A stretch of DNA of 64,000 nt, from NCBI GenBank assembly GCA_963799395.1, contig CAWCWZ010000056.1, positions 57,679-121,678 of the forward strand, given 5' to 3'. This document shows, one piece after another, positions 1 to 7,652 of this stretch. The notes below the pieces were generated by a model that was not told where the DNA came from, made no database searches, and worked only from the letters and a program-made list of their open reading frames with translations. The stretch is from Bog-752 sp963799395 (GTDB lineage Bacteria > Actinomycetota > Thermoleophilia > UBA2241). Position numbers and translations under genes: made by a program. Numbering within the stretch: position 1 is the first letter of the stretch; each line of letters opens with the position of its first letter.

Positions 1-180
1 GCCGGACAGAGCATCCCCCTGGAGCTCTGGCACCTGTGCGCCGTGGACCGTCACACCGTCGGCCGCCGCATCCGCCGCTTCTGCGCCGTCGCCGAGGGAG
101 CGCCGAGTCAATCGTTCGAAGTCTCCGCGGGAAGCGGGACCTGTCAGGGAGGTGAGGGCTGTGTCCACGTCAGTGGCTGA
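1..180 (+). CDS. C-terminal end of an unidentified protein (partial)
   Basis: Frame 1 is open from the window edge to a TGA at 178-180 and reads as a plausible protein tail (starts AGQSIPLELWHLCAVDRH, ends GEGCVHVSG). The other two forward frames are Pro/Arg/Ser-rich and look like shadows. It would overlap the start of the next gene by about 20 bp, as is common in this genome, so it is probably the preceding member of the same Hdr-type operon. I do not recognise the family; the two late cysteines are not in a recognisable Fe-S motif. Confidence 0.4.
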   Translation, partial: AGQSIPLELWHLCAVDRHTVGRRIRRFCAVAEGAPSQSFEVSAGSGTCQGGEGCVHVSG

Positions 181-1321
181 GTCCGCCTATGAGACCGTCT
201 TCGCGCTGGCCGAGCAGTGCCGCCAGTGCTACCAGTGCGGCCAGTGCGTGGCCGCCTGCCCTAGCGGCTTCGACCTCCAGCAGGGGCCGCGGCGGATCGT
301 GCGACTGATCCTGGCGGGCGACGTCGAGAACCTTCTCGAGGCCGAAGACGTCTGGCGCTGCAGCGAGTGTCGCGCCTGCACCGACGCCTGCCCCATGGAG
401 GTGCCGGTCAGTGAGATGATGGCCGCCGTGCGAGCCCTGCAGCGCGAACACGGCGGCGTCCGCTGCGCCGAGAGGGCTGCCGCTGAGGTGGCCCACAAGC
501 GCCTGGCGGGCAGCCCGCGCATCGACAACATGGCGTTCGGGGTCGGCATGGCCGCCCGGGGCTACGTCCCCAAAGACGTGGTCGGAGCGGCGGGCGCGGC
601 GGCCAGGATCGTCAAGGGCATGCTCGACAGGGGCGAGCCGGCGGTCGGCGGCGGCGCGGTCGCCCCGGTGGCGGTCACGCCGCTCTACGCGGGCTGCGCG
701 CTGCCTCAGGACCGCGAGGCGCACGCGCTGACCCGTAAGGTCGCGCGCGACCTCGGACTGCCCCTCGTCGAGGCCGGCGGGGCCGGTTGCTGCGGCCATC
801 CGACGCGCGGCCAGGCTGCGGCGAAGTACGCCAGCGACGACGCCGTCCTCACGGCCTGCCCAGCCTGCGACCAGGGGCTGCGCGACTCCGGTCTGACCAC
901 CACGCCGCTCTGGCAGGCTCTCGTGGAGCATGCCGAGAGGAACGGTCGAACGTTGAGCGCCGCGCGGCCCCTCTTCGTGCCCTACGTGGGCTGCCTGAGC
1001 GCGCGCGGCCCGGCGCTGAGCTCGCTCAGCACGGCGGCCGCTCTGGCCGGCGCCTCGGTCCGGATGAGCTACCCGTCGCTCCATGCCGGCTGCTGCGGCG
1101 CCCTCGGCGGCATGTACAGGGGCGCGACCGAAGCGGTCGTCAAGCTGATCGCCTTCGCCCAGAGCGAGAACGCTCCCATCGTCACACCGTGTCTGCTCTG
1201 CCGCGACAACCTTCGGTCGGCTGTTCGCAAGCACGGTGGCAACACCCCGGTCTACTTCTGGCCCGAGTTCTTCCAGGCTACCGGGGGCCCCGAGCCGTCC
1301 CAGGGAGAAGCCGATGACTGA
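161..1321 (+). CDS. HdrD-like protein: HdrC ferredoxin domain fused to HdrB CCG domains
   Basis: 386-aa soluble Fe-S protein. The N-terminus carries two 4Fe-4S motifs of HdrC type (CRQCYQCGQCVAACP and CSECRACTDACP); the C-terminal half carries two CCG cysteine-rich domains of HdrB type (AGCCGHP followed by CPAC, then HAGCCGALGG followed by CLLC). In HdrB such CCG pairs hold the unusual non-cubane 4Fe-4S clusters at the disulfide-reducing site. HdrC-then-HdrB order in one chain is that of HdrD in methanogens and of related bacterial proteins. GTG at 161 is chosen over GTG at 152 because the GGGAGG Shine-Dalgarno at 147-152 would overlap the latter. Its stop overlaps the next gene by 8 bp. No HdrA lies downstream, so the electron partner is unknown; the disulfide substrate is also unknown. 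Confidence 0.85.
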   Translation: MSTSVAESAYETVFALAEQCRQCYQCGQCVAACPSGFDLQQGPRRIVRLILAGDVENLLEAEDVWRCSECRACTDACPMEVPVSEMMAAVRALQREHGGVRCAERAAAEVAHKRLAGSPRIDNMAFGVGMAARGYVPKDVVGAAGAAARIVKGMLDRGEPAVGGGAVAPVAVTPLYAGCALPQDREAHALTRKVARDLGLPLVEAGGAGCCGHPTRGQAAAKYASDDAVLTACPACDQGLRDSGLTTTPLWQALVEHAERNGRTLSAARPLFVPYVGCLSARGPALSSLSTAAALAGASVRMSYPSLHAGCCGALGGMYRGATEAVVKLIAFAQSENAPIVTPCLLCRDNLRSAVRKHGGNTPVYFWPEFFQATGGPEPSQGEADD

Positions 1322-2036
1322 CACACCCGACGAGAAGACCATCGGCGGCGCGGTCGACGCGCCGGTCGCAGCCGACGCGGCCACCGAGGGAGTCCGCGTC
1401 AACCCTTACGCCGTCATCGCCGAGAGTGCGTTCCACGAGCGTCCCCAGGCACGCGTGGATCTGGTCGAGCGCATCGTGAACGACCCGCGCATGCACGACC
1501 ACGTGGAGGGCTTCCTCTCCTGCCTGCAGTGCGGCGTGTGCACCTCGGGCTGTCCGGCGGCGCGCTTCACCGACTACTCGCCGCGCGAGATCGCCCGCCG
1601 TGCCTACGAGGGTGATCCCTCGCTGCTCGAAGACGATAGCGTCTGGTACTGCTTCTACTGCTATACGTGTCAGAGCCGCTGCCCACGCAAGAACAGCGTG
1701 GCGGTGATCAACCAGGTGATCCGCAGCACGCAGGTGGAGAGCGGCTACGGCATCAAGCACGTCGACATGTTCGCCGCGTGGGGCGAGCAGTTCTACGAAA
1801 AGGGCATGGGCGGCACACCGAACGTGTTCTTCAGCGACATCGCCGAGGCGTGGGGGCCGAAGTGGAAGGAGTTCATCGCGGGGCGCGACGCGCTGCGCGA
1901 GGAGATGGGCTTGGGGAGCATGTACCCTTCCGAAGAGACGGTGAAGGAGATGCGCGCCATCATGGACCAGACCGGCTTCAAGGCGCGCCTCGAGAGCCTC
2001 GGTTCGTGGGGCGGCCACCGGCCCGACGACGAGTGA
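1314..2036 (+). CDS. hdrC: HdrC-like 4Fe-4S protein
   Basis: 240-aa protein with two 4Fe-4S motifs, CLQCGVCTSGCP around residue 68 and CFYCYTCQSRCP around residue 110, the HdrC signature. The C-terminal ~100 residues are an extension rich in aromatic and charged residues, longer than in minimal HdrC. It should pass electrons between an HdrA-type or other donor and the HdrB-like centre of the preceding gene, with which it overlaps by 8 bp (ATG at 1314, upstream TGA at 1319-1321). A longer upstream start exists in frame but is Pro/Ser/Arg-rich and lies inside the preceding gene. The pair resembles HdrBC modules that work with partners other than the classic HdrA. Confidence 0.8.
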   Translation: MTDTPDEKTIGGAVDAPVAADAATEGVRVNPYAVIAESAFHERPQARVDLVERIVNDPRMHDHVEGFLSCLQCGVCTSGCPAARFTDYSPREIARRAYEGDPSLLEDDSVWYCFYCYTCQSRCPRKNSVAVINQVIRSTQVESGYGIKHVDMFAAWGEQFYEKGMGGTPNVFFSDIAEAWGPKWKEFIAGRDALREEMGLGSMYPSEETVKEMRAIMDQTGFKARLESLGSWGGHRPDDE

Positions 2037-2089
2037 TCGGGCGCGCGTTCGGCCCGATGACGAACGATCGGGCGGGCGCCTGCTAGAAT
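2036..2089 (+). promoter_or_regulatory. Possible leader hairpins and -10 before the MoaD-like gene
   Basis: The heptamer ATCGGGC (2036-2042) is followed by its complement GCCCGAT (2052-2058) and then by a second ATCGGGC inside 2066-2073, so the middle arm can pair with either neighbour. TAGAAT at 2084-2089 resembles a -10 box, but no convincing -35 is present at the right distance. The arrangement could end the hdrC transcript or form a leader for the next gene; this is inference from symmetry only. Confidence 0.3.
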
Positions 2090-2139
2090 CAGGGCAGATG
2101 CCCCGCGCGCCGTCGCCGGGGCGCCCGACCGAAGGAGCG

Positions 2140-2412
2140 ATGTCAGTGGCCAAGGTACGCGTGAAGCTGCCGCTCGGCGTCACCTATCCCGATCCGCCAC
2201 GCGAGCTCGAGGTCGAGGGCGCGACCATCGAGGCGGTCGTCAAGGCGGCGATCGCCGCCGAGCCGCGCCTCGAACCCCGCATCTACAAGGACGGCAAGCT
2301 GTTCGTCGGCGTGTTCGTCAACGACCGCAACATGCGCGCCCTGGGCGGCTTCGAGGCGCCCGTCTCGGACGGCGACGTGCTGCGCGTCATGCCGCCGATC
2401 GCCGGCGGCTGA
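2140..2412 (+). CDS. MoaD/ThiS-family ubiquitin-fold protein
   Basis: 90-aa beta-grasp protein ending in the di-glycine tail PPIAGG, the hallmark of MoaD/ThiS/Urm1-type sulfur carriers, whose C-terminal Gly is adenylated and thiocarboxylated. The segment SDGDVLRVMPPIAGG matches the final strand and tail of MoaD. The start is fixed by GAAGGAG at 2131-2137, three bases before ATG; an in-frame ATG at 2098 lacks such a site. It lies 103 bp after hdrC and 59 bp before nadA, with no MoeB/ThiF-type activating enzyme or molybdopterin synthase large subunit beside it. It could serve molybdenum/tungsten cofactor synthesis for an enzyme upstream of the window, or deliver sulfur to the adjacent Hdr-like proteins; the latter is speculation. 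Confidence 0.8.
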   Translation: MSVAKVRVKLPLGVTYPDPPRELEVEGATIEAVVKAAIAAEPRLEPRIYKDGKLFVGVFVNDRNMRALGGFEAPVSDGDVLRVMPPIAGG

Positions 2413-2471
2413 GGCGCCCGGCGCCCGAACGCCCCTCCCTGCCCTCGCCGACGCGCCAAGGAAGGCCTCCG

Positions 2472-3383
2472 ATGACGGACCTCTCCGACTCCCAGCAGCA
2501 GCTCCGCGACCTCGCCGCCGAGCGCGACGCGGTCATCCTCGCGCACAACTACCAGCGCCCCGAGGTGCAGGACGCCGCCGACTTCGTCGGCGACTCGCTG
2601 GAGCTCGCGCGCCAGGCGGCCGCCACCGACGCCTCGACGATCCTCTTCTGCGGCGTTCACTTCATGGCCGAGACGGCCAAGATCCTCTCGCCGGGCAAGA
2701 CCGTGCTCATGCCCGACACGCACGCCGGCTGCCCGATGGCCGACATGGTGACGGTCGAGGGCTTGCGCGCCCTCAAGGCGCAGCACCCCGACGCGGCCGT
2801 GGTCGCCTACGTCAACACGAGCGCCGAGATCAAGGCCGAGGTCGACGTCTGCTGCACGAGCGCCAACGCCCCCGACATCGTCGGCCGCCTGCCGGCCGAG
2901 CAGCCCATCATCTTCGTCCCCGACCGCAACCTCGGCGACTGGGTCGCCGGCCGCACCGGCCGCACCAACATGATCATGTGGAACGGCTACTGCCCCGTGC
3001 ACGAGGAGATGACGGCGGCCGAGGTGCGCGCCGCCCTCGAGGCCCACCCCGGCGCCGAGCTCATGGCGCACCCCGAGTGCGGCCGCGAGGTGCGCGCCCT
3101 GGCGACCGTGATCACGAGCACCTCGGGCATGCTGCGCTACCCGGCGACGAGCGCGGCAAGGGTCTTCGTCGTGGCCACCGAGACCGGTCTGCTGCACCGC
3201 CTGGGCAAGCTCTACCCCGACCGTGAGTTCGTCCCCGCCGCGCGCGGCGCGATCTGCCCCAACATGAAGCGCACGACCCTCGACAAAGCGATCCAGGCGC
3301 TCGACGAGGGCTTGAACGAGATCGTCGTGCCGCCGCGGATCGCCGAGCGCGCCCTGGCCGCCGTCGAACGCATGATGCAGTAG
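2472..3383 (+). CDS. nadA: Quinolinate synthase NadA
   Basis: 303-aa enzyme that condenses iminoaspartate with dihydroxyacetone phosphate to quinolinate in de novo NAD synthesis, using an oxygen-sensitive 4Fe-4S cluster. Recognisable NadA blocks are ILAHNYQRPEVQDAADFVGD near the N-terminus, CGVHFMAETAKILSPGK, MPDTHAGCPMADM, the HPECGREV cysteine block and the late CPNMKRTTL block; the conserved cysteines expected to hold the cluster are present. Length is usual for the short NadA type. It is preceded by an AAGGAAGG ribosome-binding sequence. NadB and NadC are not in the window, so it appears as a singleton or as the last gene of the preceding group. Confidence 0.95.
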   Translation: MTDLSDSQQQLRDLAAERDAVILAHNYQRPEVQDAADFVGDSLELARQAAATDASTILFCGVHFMAETAKILSPGKTVLMPDTHAGCPMADMVTVEGLRALKAQHPDAAVVAYVNTSAEIKAEVDVCCTSANAPDIVGRLPAEQPIIFVPDRNLGDWVAGRTGRTNMIMWNGYCPVHEEMTAAEVRAALEAHPGAELMAHPECGREVRALATVITSTSGMLRYPATSAARVFVVATETGLLHRLGKLYPDREFVPAARGAICPNMKRTTLDKAIQALDEGLNEIVVPPRIAERALAAVERMMQ

Positions 3384-3416
3384 GCAGCGGACCGCGAGAG
3401 GGCACACCCTGGCGTC

Positions 3417-3687
3417 ATGACCCGCCAGCGCGACGACCTCGAGACCATCCCCGGCATCGGCCCCAGCATGGCGGCCCACCTGCGCCGCCTCGGCATGCTT
3501 CAGCGTCGCCGACCTGCGCGGCCAGAGCCCCGAGGCGCTCTACGAACGCGATCGCCAGCTCGCCGGCGGAAGCCTCGATCCCTGCGTGCTCTACTCCTTC
3601 CGCTGCGCCGTCTACTACGCCTCCACCGAGCGGCACGACCCGGTACTGCTCAAGTGGTGGAACTGGAAGGACAGGGCGTCGATCTGA
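3417..3687 (+). CDS. Small helix-hairpin-helix (Cdd1/pathogenicity-locus type) protein, frameshifted
   Basis: The first 27 codons encode a helix-hairpin-helix start (LETIPGIGPSMAAHLRRLG). A one-base surplus near 3497-3502 moves the reading frame, after which the sequence continues VADLRGQSPEALYERD, CVLYSFRCAVYYAS and LLKWWNWKD up to TGA at 3685-3687. Joined, it is an 89-aa member of the small family annotated as Cdd1 or pathogenicity-locus protein, typically about 90 aa. The function is not established; the HhH fold suggests nucleic-acid contact. The frameshift is of the same +1 type seen across the window and is probably a consensus error. Confidence 0.7.
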
Positions 3688-3695
3688 GGCGCGCC

Positions 3696-4763
3696 CTACG
3701 AGGCGACCTGCAGCACCGCCGCGCCGCGGATGCCATCGTGCTTGAGCGCGATCAGCGCGTCGTTGGCCTCCTCGAGCGGGAACACCTGGATCTCGGTGGC
3801 GATGGGGATGGCCGCCGCCAGGCGGAGCAGCTCGGCGGCGTCGCGACGCGTCGAGTTGGTGACGCTGCGGATCACCCGCTCCCGGTAGATCAGGGGATAG
3901 TCGATGGCCGGCACCGGCGACGAGTAGATGCCGCCCATGGCGACCGTGCCGCCCTTGTCGAGGGCCTTGAGGGCGTCGATCACGAGCTCGCCGGCCGGGG
4001 CGAAGATGATGGCCGCGTCGAGCTTGATCTCGGGATCGCCTCCCGGCGCCTCGTCGGCCGCGCCGGCCCACACGGCGCCGAGCTCGCGGGCGAGCCGCCG
4101 GTGCTTCTCTTCGCGCGTGAAGGCGTAGACCTCGGCGCCCCAGTAGCGGGCGATCTGCAGGCAGATGTGGGCGGCAGCGCCGAAACCGTAGAGGCCGAGG
4201 CGGCGGCCGGCGGCCGCGCCGGCTCCGGCGGGACCGGCGGCCGCCTCCCTGCCGTGTCCCCAGGGCACGAGGCCCGACAGCCACAGCGAGCGGTAGCCGA
4301 TGATGCCGGCGCAGAGCAGCGGCGCCGCGGCGAGGTCGCTCAGGTCTTCGTGCAGCGCGTAGCTGAACGCCGCCGGCGCCACGACGAGCTCGGCGTAGCC
4401 GCCGTCGACGTCCCAGCCGGTGAACTTCGCGGCGTCGCAGAGGTTCTCGTCGCCGCGCCGGCAGTAGCGGCAGGTGCCGTCGGTCCAGTGCAGCCAGGGC
4501 ACCCCGACGCGGTCGCCGAGCCGGTGCTCGGTCACGCCCTCGCCGAGCTCGGCGACCCGGCCCACGATCTGATGACCGGGCACGACCGGCGACCTGTGCG
4601 GCGGTAGCTCGCCTTCGCAGACGTGCAGATCGGTGTGGCACACGCCGCAGGCGCTCACCGCGATCAGGATCTCGCCCGGGCCGGGGTGCGGCTGGGGGAG
4701 CTCGACGAGCTCCAGCGGCCGCTCGTCGATCGGTTTGGGCTGGCGCAGCAGCATCGCTCTCAT
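3696..4763 (-). CDS. Zinc-dependent alcohol dehydrogenase (MDR family)
   Basis: 355-aa medium-chain dehydrogenase. It has the catalytic zinc motif GVCHTDLHVCEGELP with GHQIVG downstream, a structural zinc lobe (GTCRYCRRGDENLCDAAKFTG) with four cysteines, and a Rossmann coenzyme region around LYGFGAAAHICLQIARYWGA. The family oxidises or reduces alcohols/aldehydes with NAD(P)H. The glycine pattern GFGAAA differs slightly from the usual GxGxxG. A Gly/Ala-rich insert (about residues 168-188, EAAAGPAGAGAAAGRR) precedes the Rossmann fold. It is a single gene convergent with the preceding HhH gene, nine bases away. Substrate cannot be told from sequence. Confidence 0.85.
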   Translation of the reverse strand: MRAMLLRQPKPIDERPLELVELPQPHPGPGEILIAVSACGVCHTDLHVCEGELPPHRSPVVPGHQIVGRVAELGEGVTEHRLGDRVGVPWLHWTDGTCRYCRRGDENLCDAAKFTGWDVDGGYAELVVAPAAFSYALHEDLSDLAAAPLLCAGIIGYRSLWLSGLVPWGHGREAAAGPAGAGAAAGRRLGLYGFGAAAHICLQIARYWGAEVYAFTREEKHRRLARELGAVWAGAADEAPGGDPEIKLDAAIIFAPAGELVIDALKALDKGGTVAMGGIYSSPVPAIDYPLIYRERVIRSVTNSTRRDAAELLRLAAAIPIATEIQVFPLEEANDALIALKHDGIRGAAVLQVAS

Positions 4764-4842
4764 GCGGACCTCCGCGAGGTGGTTGCCGAGATGATACCCG
4801 GGCCGTGCCGGCGGCCCCGTTTGCGGCGAGCCGCCGCGTGCG

Positions 4843-5653
4843 CTACGTCAGCACGTCCTTGCGGCTGAACACCACCCACGCCGCCAGCAGCAGGACGCCG
4901 GTCGTCACCCCGTAGTTCAGCAGCGCCTGGCGGATCGGCGGCCAGTAGATCGGGTAGCGGAACAGGTTCAGGAACGCGAGGCGGTAGGTCGAGTACGTGT
5001 AGGGCTTCATGAAGTCGAAGACGCTGAAGGCGTTGAGGATGGTGAGCACGGTGAAGACGGCGATGGCGATCGTCGCCGCCGTGAGGCTCGAGTCGCTGAA
5101 CGTCGAGATGAAGAGCGCGATCGTCAGTGAGCAGACCGCGCCGGCGACCACCAGCAGGTAGGCGACGACGATCAGGGCCAGGGCGTGACGCGCGCCGATC
5201 GTCGTGCCCGACAGGGTGACCAGCGGGTGCAGGCCGAAGGCGGCGATCCCCGCGACCAGCGACACGACGGCCACCAGCAGCGCTCCGGCCAGCGCGTAGA
5301 GCACGGCCATCGCCCACTTGGTGAGGAGCACGCCCGTGCGGCTCACCGGCCGCGAGAGCCAGGTCTTGAGCGTGCCGCCCTCGGCCTCGCTCGCCACCGA
5401 CGAGGCGCCGCCCATGGCCGCGATGATCGGCAGCAGGAACGACGCCAGCGCGATCAGCGCCGAGAGCATGACGAGCAGCCCGTTCTGGCTGACGTGGGCC
5501 ACGAAAGGCGGCTCGCCGGGGTCCTGTGGCCGGGGCTTCTGCAGCGCTCCCGGCCGCGACCACGATCACCGGCACGAGCACGAGGCCCACCCAGCCGATA
5601 TAGGTGCGCTTCTGGTTTAGGATCTTGCTCAGTTCGAGGCGAAGTAGCCTCAT
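4843..5653 (-). CDS. ABC-2 type transporter permease (second copy), frameshifted
   Basis: Membrane permease whose reading frame breaks at a CCC run (5549-5551 on the plus strand). Dropping one base joins the N-terminal MRLLRLELSKILNQKRTYIG with KPRPQDPGEPPFVAHVSQNG and the remaining multi-helix body ending VVFSRKDVLT. The repaired protein is 269 aa, exactly the length of the intact upstream paralogue at 5790-6599, with the same landmarks (GTLKTWLSRPVSRTGVLLTKW versus GTMKTWMSRPVGRAGVLFSKW). It probably forms a heterodimeric channel with that paralogue, powered by the ATPase at 6606-7646. The cargo is unknown; this architecture is common in bacitracin-resistance-like or sodium-export-like ABC-2 systems. 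Confidence 0.8.
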
Positions 5654-5789
5654 CCGCGCCTCCCGGCGCCGCGTCCGTCGGCGCCACGCCCACCGCCGGC
5701 GCCGCGCCTCCCAGCGCCGCGACCGCCGGCGCCGCGCCGCCCCGGGCCGGGCTTCGGTCGCGCCCAGGCCGCCCGCGTCGGGTCCGCCG
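5654..5789. repeat. GC-rich imperfect direct repeat between the two permease genes
   Basis: The 136-bp spacer consists of two diverged copies of a roughly 48-bp unit (about 5656-5692 and 5704-5740), both beginning CGCGCCTCCC and rich in GGCGCCGCG. It has no convincing coding content. It may be a local slippage expansion, or a spacer that tunes expression of the second permease. Confidence 0.55.
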
Positions 5790-6599
5790 CTACGTGAGGA
5801 TGTCCTTGCGCCGGAAGATCAGCCACGACACGAGGAGCAGGCCGGCGACGGTGACCCCGTAGACGAGCAGGGCGTCGCGGATGGGGTGCCAGTAGATCGG
5901 GTCGCGGAAGAGGTTGGTGAAGGCCAGGTTGTAGCTCGTGAAGGTGTAAGGCTTCATGAAGTCGAAGTAGCTGAAGCCGTTCAGAATCGTGAGTACGACG
6001 AACACGACCATGGCGCTGATGGCGGCCGTCAGGCTCGAGTCGGTGAGGGTCGAGACGAAGAGCGCGAGCGAGATCATGCAGAGCAGGGCCGCCAGGATGA
6101 GCAGATTGGCGAGCACGATACGCTCGAGCCCGGCGCCGATGCTGATGGTGGTGCCCGACAGCGTGGTGAGCGGATGGGCGCCGAACACGAGCCAGCCCGC
6201 CACGAGGCCGCCGACGCCCACGAGGAGCATGCCGACGACGATGTAGAGGATGGCCACGCCCCACTTCGAGAAGAGCACGCCGGCGCGTCCGACCGGCCGG
6301 CTCATCCAGGTCTTCATCGTGCCCATCTCGGCCTCGCCGGCCAGCGGGAAGGCGCCGGCCATCGAGGCGACCAGCGGCAGCAGGAAGAACGACAGCGCGC
6401 CGATCGCCGCGACCGGCACGAAGATGCCGTTGTTGATGATGGCCGAGAAGAACGGCGGCCCCTCGCCCGGAGCCGGCTTCGACGACGACAGGTCGAGCGC
6501 CAGCACGATCAGCAGGGGCACCGCCAGCAGGCCCGCCCAGCCGACGTAGGTGCGCCGCTGGAAGAGGATCTTCGTGAACTCGCGGCCGAGGCTGCGCAT
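5790..6599 (-). CDS. ABC-2 type transporter permease (first copy)
   Basis: 269-aa integral membrane protein with about six hydrophobic segments. It begins MRSLGREFTKILFQRRTYVG, the cytosolic start typical of ABC-2 permeases of the NatB/BcrB class, and contains the conserved GTMKTWMSRPVGR loop likely to touch the ATPase. It starts six bases after the ATPase stop, so it is translationally linked to it. Its tandem paralogue follows after a 136-bp repeat-containing gap, giving one ATPase with two related permeases. Confidence 0.9.
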   Translation of the reverse strand: MRSLGREFTKILFQRRTYVGWAGLLAVPLLIVLALDLSSSKPAPGEGPPFFSAIINNGIFVPVAAIGALSFFLLPLVASMAGAFPLAGEAEMGTMKTWMSRPVGRAGVLFSKWGVAILYIVVGMLLVGVGGLVAGWLVFGAHPLTTLSGTTISIGAGLERIVLANLLILAALLCMISLALFVSTLTDSSLTAAISAMVVFVVLTILNGFSYFDFMKPYTFTSYNLAFTNLFRDPIYWHPIRDALLVYGVTVAGLLLVSWLIFRRKDILT

Positions 6600-6605
6600 G
6601 GCCGG

Positions 6606-7646
6606 CTAACCCTGCGCTTCGTCGGCCGGGGAGCGGGCGGCGGCTGCCGCCGCCGCCCGCTCCCCGCGCCCTGAGTCGACGTCGGAGCTCTGCGTGAGCT
6701 CGAGGAAGAAGTCCTCGAGGCCCTGCTCGACGGCCGGCACCACGGCGCGCACGGCGACGCCGTCGGCGACGAGGCGACGGACGAGCTCGGGCACGCCCTC
6801 GTCGCCGGCGCGCACGACGACGTAGTCCTCGTCCCAGCTCACGCCCTGCGCACCGAACAGCGCCCGCGCCGTCTCGAAGGCCTTCTGCTGGTCGCCGGTC
6901 ATGACCTTGACGGCCTCCTCGCGCGGGCGCAGGGTCGCGACCGGACCCTCGATCACCGTGCGCCCCTTGTTGATGATCACCGCGCGGTTGCAGACCTGCT
7001 CGATCTCGTGCAACAGGTGCGAGCTCAGGAACACGGTCGTGCCGCCCCTGCCGAGCTCGCGGACGAGCTCGCGCACGTCCTTCATGCCCTGCGGGTCGAG
7101 GCCGCTCGTGGGCTCGTCGAGGATGATCACGTCGGGCTTGTTCAGGAGGGCGTTGGCGATGCCGAGGCGCTGTTTCATGCCGTGGGAGTAGCCGCCCACC
7201 TTGGACTCGCCGCGGGCCAGCAGGCCGACGGTGTCGAGCACCTCGCTGATGCGTTCCTCGGAGGCGTCGCCGCCGGCCGAACCGATCAGGCGCAGGTTGC
7301 GGCGGGCGCTCATGTTGGGGTAGAAGGCGGGCACCTCGACGAAGCCCCCCAGGTGCCGCAGCGCCGCTACGCGGGCGCCGGGCACGCGGTGACCGGCGAC
7401 CTCGGCGTGCCCGCTCGTCGGGAAGATGAGCCCGAAGATCATGCGGATGGTCGTGGTCTTGCCGGCGCCGTTCGGGCCGAGAAAGCCGAACACGTCGCCC
7501 CGGCAGACCGCCAGGTCGAGGTGATCGACGGCGAGCAGCTTGCCGAAGCGCTTGGTGAGCCCGTGCGTCGACAGCACGACCGGCCGGTCGTCGCAGGCTT
7601 GCCGGACGGCCGCTTCCGTGCCGTCCGGCTTGAGTTGGTCGGTCAT
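6606..7646 (-). CDS. ABC transporter ATP-binding protein (CcmA/DRI type)
   Basis: 346-aa ATPase with Walker A GPNGAGKTTT, a variant signature SHGMKQRLG, Walker B VIILDEPTSGLDP and a switch histidine in FLSSHLLHE. The ~100-residue C-terminal extension after the ATPase core is typical of exporters that partner ABC-2 permeases. The last codons (GRGERAAAAAAARSPADE) lie over a perfect GC hairpin at 6628-6665. It sits in the order LolA-like protein, ATPase, permease, permease on the minus strand, with six-base gaps, so the genes form one operon. The transported substrate is not evident; membrane lipids or hydrophobic compounds fit the partner set. Confidence 0.92.
   Translation of the reverse strand: MTDQLKPDGTEAAVRQACDDRPVVLSTHGLTKRFGKLLAVDHLDLAVCRGDVFGFLGPNGAGKTTTIRMIFGLIFPTSGHAEVAGHRVPGARVAALRHLGGFVEVPAFYPNMSARRNLRLIGSAGGDASEERISEVLDTVGLLARGESKVGGYSHGMKQRLGIANALLNKPDVIILDEPTSGLDPQGMKDVRELVRELGRGGTTVFLSSHLLHEIEQVCNRAVIINKGRTVIEGPVATLRPREEAVKVMTGDQQKAFETARALFGAQGVSWDEDYVVVRAGDEGVPELVRRLVADGVAVRAVVPAVEQGLEDFFLELTQSSDVDSGRGERAAAAAAARSPADEAQG
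6628..6665. terminator. Perfect 17-bp GC hairpin at the 3' end of the ABC ATPase gene
   Basis: Arms at 6628-6644 and 6649-6665 are exact reverse complements (GGGGAGCGGGCGGCGGC) with a TGCC loop. It lies inside the last codons of the ATPase and before the permease genes, with no U-tract, so it may be a pause site, an mRNA-stability stem or an attenuator that lowers permease expression rather than a full terminator. Confidence 0.5.
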
Positions 7647-7652
7647 GCCGGG

